DNA of 11,762 bases from CAZRNB01 sp964601355 (GTDB lineage: Bacteria; Planctomycetota; Phycisphaerae; Sedimentisphaerales; Anaerobacaceae): positions 1-11,762 of the forward strand of contig CAZRNB010000096.1 of the NCBI GenBank assembly GCA_964601355.1. Direction: 5' to 3'. The notes under the pieces were generated by a model. That model was not told the origin of the DNA and did not search any database. It saw only the letters and a program-made list of their open reading frames with translations. Below, one piece after another: positions 4,890-10,556 of this stretch (within the stretch, counting starts at the first letter, position 1; each line of letters starts with the position of its first letter). A program made the translations under genes and the position numbers.

Positions 4890-6376
4890 TAACCAGGTCC
4901 TCCTTGTTTTTCCGGCGTAATTGTTATGCTGAAACTGTTTCGGCCGCTTTTCGCCGGTGAAATACGCTCCTGCAAATTGCCCAGATTCTTGTCCACAATC
5001 GCTTCGCGTAACTTTTGTGTGCTTGTTGCGCTGGAGGTATCCCCTGCTATGCTAATAGAATTGGGCGTAATAGAAATTGAGTCTATGTTTAAGTCCGTCT
5101 GTGCAGCACATTTATTGAGCGCCTCAAGCATTGATGTCAGCTTTGAAGATACATGCTCCTCGCCCTTAATGCTGGTTAGACCACTTTTGACATCTCTGAT
5201 TCGCCTTAGCTCACCGCCAAGCTTCCGTACCGCTTCCGAGAACGTCTCAGGCATCTGTTTGCTTCCCGGCATAACAGCTAAATATTGAGGCTCAAATTTG
5301 TCATATAGCAGCGTTCGTGACCTGCTTACTTTCAACAACTGAGCCTGAAAGTATAATCCGAGGGTAAAAAGCAGAACAGCAGCAGATATACTTAAAAACT
5401 TAAGTGCCTTTTGCGTCCGCAGTTTCTTAAGCTGATAGGGCATGAAATCGCTTCGGAAGTTTATGGTTTGCACCTTTTCCCTGCGAGCCAAAGCCGCTCC
5501 ATAAGCGATTGCAAAGTCAACAGGATCGACACAATCAGCCGCAGCCTGCGACTCGATGCCGGCAGATTCTGCTAAATTCAAACTCTCAACCTCCATGCCC
5601 AGCTTTTTGGTAAGCCGCAGACGATCTATCGAGTTTGCCGTGTCGAAGACCTTCAACAAACTTACCGGCTCACCCATATCAGGCAAATCAGAAGTCATCA
5701 GCACCTGTCTTACAAATAACTCGTTTCTATCCTGTTCTGAGCCAACTAAAAACGTTCGTAACGTGGATGCCTTTTGCGATTTCGAACAGGTTATAAAATA
5801 ACCCCTGCGACCTGAAAGAAATCCAAATAAAATCGCGCCTTTCGGAGATTCCGGCAGCGTTATATTTTGATAAACAAATCTGTATAGAGAATTAACGTCA
5901 GGCTCTATCGCGACAGGATCAATATTATTACTCTGTAAAGAAAGAATAATATCCGATAGTATCTGCTGCTTAGCGGTAAAGACAGTCAGCTCAGAGCCGT
6001 TTTCATTGCTTGAGTTTATTTGGAAAGCTATTGCGACGTCACTTATGTCAGTGCCAAGAGCTTCCTCCGTATCGAATCTGATGGTTGCGGCGATTTGTTT
6101 TGGATTGTTAAACTCGCTGTGCATATTGTGCTGCATAAACATCGCACAATCCAGAGCCACAGCAACGTCGGAAAATTTCAGTTTCCTCTCAGCACAGCGC
6201 TGGGCAATCAGAGCTGCCAACGCCTGCTGCTGATTCTGCTCCTGCTGCTCTTCAAGGGAGACGTTAAAACAGACAGGGACATTCCCCTCTGCGGCACCGG
6301 AGCCGATGCACACTACGGTCGCTTTGTCCTTGCTTAGATATATTCCCAAATATTTACGAGATCCCACTTTGAGCAA
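4889..6376 (-). CDS. gspL: GspL-like T2SS linker protein (actin-like ATPase fold plus periplasmic domain)
   Basis: About 495 residues. Residues 1-310 resemble the actin-like PilM/GspL cytoplasmic domain, including YLGIYLSKDKATVV at the start, IEPDVNSLYRF (157-167) and an AIAYGAALA helix (289-297) where PilM has its last subdomain. NFRSDFMPYQLKKLR (306-320) leads into one membrane helix (about 326-344). A coiled coil and a ferredoxin-like periplasmic domain (about 385-485) follow. GspL recruits the ATPase GspE to the platform and pairs with GspM. The start codon is uncertain: TTG at 6376 follows GGGAG after one base, and GTG at 6367 follows the same GGGAG at a 10-nt spacing. Nineteen bases separate it from the gspK stop. 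A glutamine-rich stretch (EEQQEQNQQQ, 42-51) is present. Confidence 0.8.
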   Translation of the reverse strand: MLKVGSRKYLGIYLSKDKATVVCIGSGAAEGNVPVCFNVSLEEQQEQNQQQALAALIAQRCAERKLKFSDVAVALDCAMFMQHNMHSEFNNPKQIAATIRFDTEEALGTDISDVAIAFQINSSNENGSELTVFTAKQQILSDIILSLQSNNIDPVAIEPDVNSLYRFVYQNITLPESPKGAILFGFLSGRRGYFITCSKSQKASTLRTFLVGSEQDRNELFVRQVLMTSDLPDMGEPVSLLKVFDTANSIDRLRLTKKLGMEVESLNLAESAGIESQAAADCVDPVDFAIAYGAALARREKVQTINFRSDFMPYQLKKLRTQKALKFLSISAAVLLFTLGLYFQAQLLKVSRSRTLLYDKFEPQYLAVMPGSKQMPETFSEAVRKLGGELRRIRDVKSGLTSIKGEEHVSSKLTSMLEALNKCAAQTDLNIDSISITPNSISIAGDTSSATSTQKLREAIVDKNLGNLQERISPAKSGRNSFSITITPEKQGGPG

Positions 6377-6395
6377 GCTCCCAAAGACATATCTT

Positions 6396-7802
6396 TCAGC
6401 CGGAAACCACGGCAGCTCGTTTTACCTGATCGCCTTCTTTCGTTATGGCGATGGTCGCTGATGCCTTTGCCACGCCACTAATTGCCGTTATTTTTATCGT
6501 AAAAAAATCGCTGGTGGCTGTAATATATTTTTCACACTTATTAACCGCATCAGAAAATCTCGACAACTCTTTCTTCAAATCTTCTATATCGGTAAATGGC
6601 CTGACGCGTCTTAGCTGAATTATTTTTTCGGCGATTTCAGGGGTATCCGAAAGGCCTGCAAAAGCAAAAGCTGCTTCTAAAACGTGTCGCGGAGCTGTAT
6701 TTATATTGACCTTACTCGAAGCCCACATCCCCATATATTTCAGAGCTGATTCTTTTCTGCCTTCCATATACGGCCGCGCAAAAGCCTCTTTATCAACCAG
6801 TGAACTATGGAAAAACCTGGCAAAATCGGTGTTCTGTTTGGCTACCTGTTCAGCGACAGTTATAGTCTTTGTTGTTACCTGAGGCCGGTAGGTTCTCGTG
6901 ACACTTGTAGCTGTTTTGCCGGTTGTTGCATTGCTGTCTTTTACACTGCCGGCGGCTGGTGTTCTTGGCGCTATCGGCCGTGATATGGTTTGCTTGACCG
7001 GTTTAAATTCAACTTGAAAAGGTTTAATATCTCTTATCGGCTGCAACTGATTTTTTAACGATTCAACCGCATCTTTTTCCAGCCCCATCCATTCGCAGAA
7101 GGATTCGAATCCCACCGCAGTTCCCTGTCTGGCTTCTTCGTCTTCTAAAAGCAACCAACCAATGGGATATTTTGCATTTTCGTCCTCGATTTCGATCCTG
7201 ACCGTGGCAGAGGAAATTTCGAATTCGACCGGCTCGCTTACGAATGGCCAAGGTGGACCATAGGGACCACGTATCATAGCCGAACCCGTTACATTAGGCT
7301 CAGCGGCTGCCATTTCATCGACGTTGGGATCATTACTATCACTCCCTCTTTTGATATTATCTATGCCTCCGATTTTGTTTTTGGCCTTGGAAGTATTTTC
7401 CGTCCGTTGCGGCGAACCACCCAAAAGCTCCTTATATTCGAGCTCGCTTAGGACAAATAAATCAGAAAAATCCGGCTCATTCGGCCGGCTAATCAATTGT
7501 GGATTAATATCCTGCAATGTCGCAAGAGCGTATTTGACAGCCGAGTCGCAGGCGTAGCGAGCCTGGCTGTAATCTATGACATACTGCCGACGGTGACGCT
7601 GAACGGCAACGCGATTGCTCAGGGTATAACCAAGCGTAGCCAACATTACCAACATTACCAATGTTATCAAAAGGACTACTCCAGACCGGCTGGGCAATTT
7701 ACGATTGACGATTTCCGATTTACGATTAAAAAAATAATGCGTCAATTGTAAATCAAAAATCGAAAATTGAAAATGACCTTTATTTATCGGTTTGTTTCTC
7801 AT
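6396..7802 (-). CDS. gspK: GspK-like minor pseudopilin of the type II secretion system
   Basis: GspK caps the pseudopilus tip with GspI and GspJ. This 468-residue form, counted from ATG 7802, has an unusually long leader of 41 residues ending in SRSG, then the hydrophobic helix VVLLITLVMLVMLATLGY. Glu at mature position 5 is absent, as is characteristic of GspK. The C-terminal part has the GspK signature SSKVNINTAPRHVLEAAF and a helix-hairpin-helix-like section (RRVRPFTDIEDLKKEL), then TATSDFFTIKI. Between them lies a Pro/Thr-rich linker around QTISRPIAPRTPAA. The gene overlaps the end of gspJ by 23 bp. Residues about 9-36 of the leader are encoded by two opposed heptamer arrays (7693-7777), so the leader looks enlarged by repeat DNA. 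AAGG lies only 2 nt before the ATG, and a TTG at 7865 is a less likely start. Confidence 0.85.
   Translation of the reverse strand: MRNKPINKGHFQFSIFDLQLTHYFFNRKSEIVNRKLPSRSGVVLLITLVMLVMLATLGYTLSNRVAVQRHRRQYVIDYSQARYACDSAVKYALATLQDINPQLISRPNEPDFSDLFVLSELEYKELLGGSPQRTENTSKAKNKIGGIDNIKRGSDSNDPNVDEMAAAEPNVTGSAMIRGPYGPPWPFVSEPVEFEISSATVRIEIEDENAKYPIGWLLLEDEEARQGTAVGFESFCEWMGLEKDAVESLKNQLQPIRDIKPFQVEFKPVKQTISRPIAPRTPAAGSVKDSNATTGKTATSVTRTYRPQVTTKTITVAEQVAKQNTDFARFFHSSLVDKEAFARPYMEGRKESALKYMGMWASSKVNINTAPRHVLEAAFAFAGLSDTPEIAEKIIQLRRVRPFTDIEDLKKELSRFSDAVNKCEKYITATSDFFTIKITAISGVAKASATIAITKEGDQVKRAAVVSG
7693..7777. repeat. Two opposed heptanucleotide arrays inside the gspK leader
   Basis: On the plus strand, units of type nnCGATT sit at 7700, 7707, 7714 and 7721, with a degenerate copy at 7693. 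Units of type AAATnnn sit at 7750, 7757, 7764 and 7771, with a degenerate copy at 7743. The two blocks are roughly inverted copies about a 15-bp centre, so the gspK mRNA could fold into a long imperfect hairpin close after its start codon. Confidence 0.75.
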
Positions 7803-8574
7803 TACCTTTTTGTTGTCCCTCTTGTTCTTTTTGCTCTTCCTTCTGCTCACTGACCGGTATTTCAAATTTGATCTTTCTGGTTCTGTCGATAGCTATAGTT
7901 CTTGTGATTTGTTCAGACTCCGACATGTTCATAGTACCACTTGCAGTTTTAACAGGCTCGGCAAAGGAAACTGCCACCTTAATACCAGGCGGCAGAGCCG
8001 GATTTGCCCAAGTATCGGTAAGATTCTCGCCCAGAGGAACCTGAATTTTGAAAAAAGTAACGCCGGTGCAGATTGGCACGAAAGAATACGTTTTTTCCCA
8101 ATCGCTTCTTTTTTCATCCAACAGCTTATCTTCCAATGTCATGCCTGTATGACTGCGGTATAAAACAAGCCCCTTGGAGCCGGTGTCATAGTCGAAATTG
8201 CCCTGCCAGATTATTTCTTCGAAAACCTGCTGTCGATTCTTGCCATCGTCGATTGTTTTTCGAATCGTAAGTCGCGCTGTTGGCAGGCCATTATCAAATC
8301 TGTTCTCAATTGTGATTCTGACATCCTGATCAGCCGCGATTATTCCATCGAGGTCCTCAGCGATGCGCTGCAGAATCTCAGACCCGATCCACGTGCCGTC
8401 GAGGCTGCGTGTTACCGCGGCGGCAGTGCGCTCAGCTCGGCTGTAAATGCCAAGCACCGCAGCCAAAATCATCGCCGTTATCATCAGCGCCGCCAGCATC
8501 TCAGCCAGCGAAAAACCTTTGCTTCGCTGCGAAGCACGAGTTGTGCTGTTCACTATCTTATAATTTTTTTTCAT
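7780..8574 (-). CDS. gspJ: GspJ-like minor pseudopilin of the type II secretion system
   Basis: A 264-residue prepilin-like protein. The leader MKKNYKIVNSTTRASQRSKG ends in Gly and is followed by FSLAEMLAALMITAMILAAV, the class III signal with Glu at mature position 5. The remaining periplasmic part is of the GspJ beta-rich type (SEILQRIAEDLDG, then ARLTIRKT, and a late VAVSFAEPV segment). GspJ forms the tip complex with GspI and GspK. The start at ATG 8574 is preferred to TTG 8589; no Shine-Dalgarno site is visible. It lies 38 bp after gspI. The C-terminal tail (EQKEEQKEQEGQQKGNEKQ) is highly charged and Gln/Glu-rich, and its coding sequence overlaps the gspK start. The leader region contains a perfect 15-bp hairpin (8521-8535). 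Confidence 0.83.
   Translation of the reverse strand: MKKNYKIVNSTTRASQRSKGFSLAEMLAALMITAMILAAVLGIYSRAERTAAAVTRSLDGTWIGSEILQRIAEDLDGIIAADQDVRITIENRFDNGLPTARLTIRKTIDDGKNRQQVFEEIIWQGNFDYDTGSKGLVLYRSHTGMTLEDKLLDEKRSDWEKTYSFVPICTGVTFFKIQVPLGENLTDTWANPALPPGIKVAVSFAEPVKTASGTMNMSESEQITRTIAIDRTRKIKFEIPVSEQKEEQKEQEGQQKGNEKQTDK
8521..8535. repeat. Perfect 7-bp hairpin in the gspJ leader codons
   Basis: GCTTCGC (8521-8527), a single T, then GCGAAGC (8529-8535). It encodes part of RASQRSK, just before the prepilin cleavage glycine of GspJ. Confidence 0.6.
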
Positions 8575-8612
8575 ATAATTTATATACAATCACACAGTTG
8601 AACCCGGCACAT

Positions 8613-9488
8613 TTAACGTTTGCGATCTTTTAATAAGTTGAAAACTTCGCCAACGTTCATCTTTTCGAGATTTTCATAAGGTAAGCCGGTTACTGGGTCA
8701 ATCTTATCCTGCTGTTGCTGCCCTTCAGACTCCGGTTGTTTTTCTGCCAGCTCCAATAATCGCTCAATAGAGTCTATCTGCATCTTTTTTCCATCAGCAC
8801 CTGGTTTACCATCAGAGTCTTTGTAAATATCAAGATTATACTTGAAGAAAGCGCCGGTTTCCGTTGTAAGCAATCCATTGTCAATCCACTGCTTGATGGT
8901 CTGCACATCAACCTCGGCATACTGTGCAGCTTCTTCTATGGTTTCGAGTATCTGCTCAGCCAGCCATTCCTGCTCTTTTCCCTGCTGCTCCAAAAGGTCA
9001 TTCATTTGCTCATCTGTAACATCGGTCAGCCAGTGAGCTAATTCCACTTTTTGCGTCTGGCCTTCTGTGTCACTATACTCGGCTGAGCACACGGCTCTTA
9101 TCCACATTTGCGATGTTATCGGCTCAAAAAACGTCTCAACAACGGTCTGCCATTTAATCTGCGGATACTTGTCACTATCACCGAAGTCAGTGTTTTCCTG
9201 CACCGACTCCGAGGTGAGCAGTTTTTCCATATTTTCGCGTGCCACCTCAAAAGCCTCCAATCGGAGCGCCATATCCGCTGCCGAGGCTGCGCAGCGGTTA
9301 ATAATAACCAATACACTGGAGCTGATTAATGCCAATATAACCAAAGCGGTCATAACCTCTGCCAGCGTAAAAGCCTTGTTCGCATTGCGTACCCTCGACC
9401 TCACCTGGGGCAAGCTTGTGTATTGCTTAAAGTGTAACGCACGACGCATCACGCACGACGCACCACGATTTTCAAAAAGGCACTTCAT
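8613..9488 (-). CDS. gspI: GspI-like minor pseudopilin with a long C-terminal extension
   Basis: A 291-residue prepilin-like protein; GspI is usually about 120-130 residues. It starts at ATG 9488, overlapping the end of gspH by 17 bp. The leader is unusually long (39 residues) and ends NANKA before FTLAEVMTALVILALI, so the residue before the cut is Ala, not the usual Gly. Residues 40-155 are a normal GspI-sized body with Glu at mature position 5. Residues 156-291 are extra: a Gln/Glu-rich helix, then EEAAQYAEVDVQTIKQWI (185-202) followed by DNGLL, which resembles a MerR/excisionase helix-turn-helix, an Asp-rich loop (KDSDGKPGADG, 223-233) and another Gln-rich helix. Leader codons include a heptamer array (9435-9469) and a GC-rich element (9392-9415). 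Confidence 0.8.
   Translation of the reverse strand: MKCLFENRGASCVMRRALHFKQYTSLPQVRSRVRNANKAFTLAEVMTALVILALISSSVLVIINRCAASAADMALRLEAFEVARENMEKLLTSESVQENTDFGDSDKYPQIKWQTVVETFFEPITSQMWIRAVCSAEYSDTEGQTQKVELAHWLTDVTDEQMNDLLEQQGKEQEWLAEQILETIEEAAQYAEVDVQTIKQWIDNGLLTTETGAFFKYNLDIYKDSDGKPGADGKKMQIDSIERLLELAEKQPESEGQQQQDKIDPVTGLPYENLEKMNVGEVFNLLKDRKR
9392..9415. repeat. GC-rich element in gspI related to the one in the dedA-like gene
   Basis: CCCTCGAC at 9392-9399 and GGGGCAAGC at 9407-9415 align without gaps to 820-843 in the dedA-like gene. 18 of 24 bases are identical, and all six differences are transitions. It encodes part of the GspI leader (residues about 25-33). Confidence 0.55.
9435..9469. 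repeat. Heptanucleotide array nnACGCA, inside the gspI leader
   Basis: Four units of type nnACGCA on the plus strand begin at 9435, 9442, 9449 and 9456, with a decayed fifth (CCACGAT) at 9463. CGACGCA occurs twice exactly. Read on the minus strand they encode leader residues about 7-18 of GspI, including an alternative in-frame ATG at 9449. Confidence 0.75.
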
Positions 9489-10026
9489 CTAAAGCTTTCG
9501 GCACTAAAAGTGTTACATCACCCTCTTTTAATTCAATCATCCTGTTCATCCGGCTGACAACAACCGAATATGGTTTTTCACCTTCGTCCAGCACGACGAT
9601 TTTCCCGCCGTATTGCCAGCCCGAATGACCGGCCCTGAACTTTGCTCTGCCTTCATTGGCAAAGTCTCCATCATCAAACTCAACATAAGCGAGCCTGCAG
9701 CCGCTGCTGAAACTATTCCTGGTTATGATCTCTTCATCCAGAATCTCTGACAGGTCGGAGGTCGTAATCTGACGGAGCAAATAGCTTTGCTCAGTCAGGT
9801 CGATAATAACTTCATACCTTCTATCGCTCTCGGCGGCGGCACTTGCTGCCATCTGCATCGTTGAGACAAAATCCTGCACCTGAGCCTTAAACGTATTGTT
9901 TCTGAGAAATACGAAAAGGTTTACCTGGGCCAGGAATACAAACAACGACATTATAAATATTACCACGATAAGCTCGGTCAGCGTAAACCCAGCTTTTAGT
10001 TTTGAGTTTTTAGTTTTGAGTTTCAT
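9472..10026 (-). CDS. gspH: GspH-like minor pseudopilin of the type II secretion system
   Basis: A 184-residue prepilin-like protein of the GspH/FimT type. The leader MKLKTKNSKLKAG is followed by FTLTELIVVIFIMSLFVFLA with Glu at mature position 5. The periplasmic part has the FimT-like pattern of a helix (FVSTMQMAASAAAESDRRYE), then strands (VIIDLTEQSYLL). GspH links the tip complex to the GspG fibre. The start at ATG 10026 is preferred to GTG 10062, since the prepilin leader is then of normal length; no good Shine-Dalgarno site is seen. Leader residues 2-11 come from a perfect 14-bp tandem repeat, and an inverted heptamer block lies just upstream, so the start codon sits in the loop of a potential hairpin. 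The 62-bp gap to gspG is mostly repeat DNA. Confidence 0.82.
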   Translation of the reverse strand: MKLKTKNSKLKAGFTLTELIVVIFIMSLFVFLAQVNLFVFLRNNTFKAQVQDFVSTMQMAASAAAESDRRYEVIIDLTEQSYLLRQITTSDLSEILDEEIITRNSFSSGCRLAYVEFDDGDFANEGRAKFRAGHSGWQYGGKIVVLDEGEKPYSVVVSRMNRMIELKEGDVTLLVPKALDEVPF

Positions 10027-10088
10027 AGAATAATCATCTTTATAAAAACAAAAACTCAACACTCATAACTCAGTACTCAAAACTGAGT
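9994..10088. repeat. Opposed heptanucleotide arrays around the gspH start codon
   Basis: TTTTAGTTTTGAGT occurs twice in perfect tandem (9994-10007 and 10008-10021); each copy is two heptamers. Facing it are five units of type ACTCAnn (the last is ACTGAGT) starting at 10054, 10061, 10068, 10075 and 10082, and ending directly at the gspG stop codon. TTGAGTTTTT at 10002-10011 is the exact inverse of AAAAACTCAA at 10050-10059, so a stem can enclose the gspH ATG (10026-10024). Confidence 0.8.
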
Positions 10089-10529
10089 TTAGAATGCATC
10101 TGTGCTGAGCAAATCGGTATCGTAGCCCTCACCGCCTTCTTCACCATCTGCACCAAGGCTCTTAATTACAAACGGCTTGCCGCTTTCCGGATACAACTGG
10201 TAGATAAAATCGTGTCCCCAGCCGTCTTTGGGCAGCTCTGTGGTTTCCAGGTATCCGCCCGTTTGCCAGCTCTGCACGTCAGTCGGCTCCTCAAGAAGAA
10301 CACTCAGACCTTCATCCTCAGTCGGCAATCGGCCGGTGTCCATTTTGAATTGAGTTATAGCCGAATGTAGAAGCCGCAGATTGGCTTTCGTAGTTGTAAC
10401 CTTTGCTTTATCGACCTGTCCCACGAAATTTTTGATGACCACAGTAGCCAGCAAACCGAGGATGATAAGCACGGCCATCAATTCAACCATTGTAAAACCA
10501 TACCTAATGTTTCTCCTTTTATCTTTCAT
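10089..10529 (-). CDS. gspG: Major pseudopilin GspG
   Basis: GspG is the subunit that polymerises into the pseudopilus. This 146-residue form starts at ATG 10529, with GGAG 9 nt upstream; TTG 10544 and ATG 10538 in frame are less well placed. The short leader MKDKRRNIRYG is followed by FTMVELMAVLIILGLLATVV with Glu at mature position 5. Then come the long helix (KVTTTKANLRLLHSAITQFK) and the GspG-type loop LPTEDEGLSVLL. The C-terminal calcium site is intact: KSLGADGEEGGEGYDTDLLS has the DG, GG and D-D-x-x-S pattern. Length is normal. It is the only pseudopilin gene here without repeat DNA in its leader. Confidence 0.95.
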   Translation of the reverse strand: MKDKRRNIRYGFTMVELMAVLIILGLLATVVIKNFVGQVDKAKVTTTKANLRLLHSAITQFKMDTGRLPTEDEGLSVLLEEPTDVQSWQTGGYLETTELPKDGWGHDFIYQLYPESGKPFVIKSLGADGEEGGEGYDTDLLSTDAF

Positions 10530-10556
10530 TGTCTCCATCTCCAAAAAATTAACCGT

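Noticed and set aside
9435..9469. Possible CRISPR-like array from regularly spaced repeats
   Set aside because: Units are 7 bp with 2 variable bases and no spacers; no cas genes.
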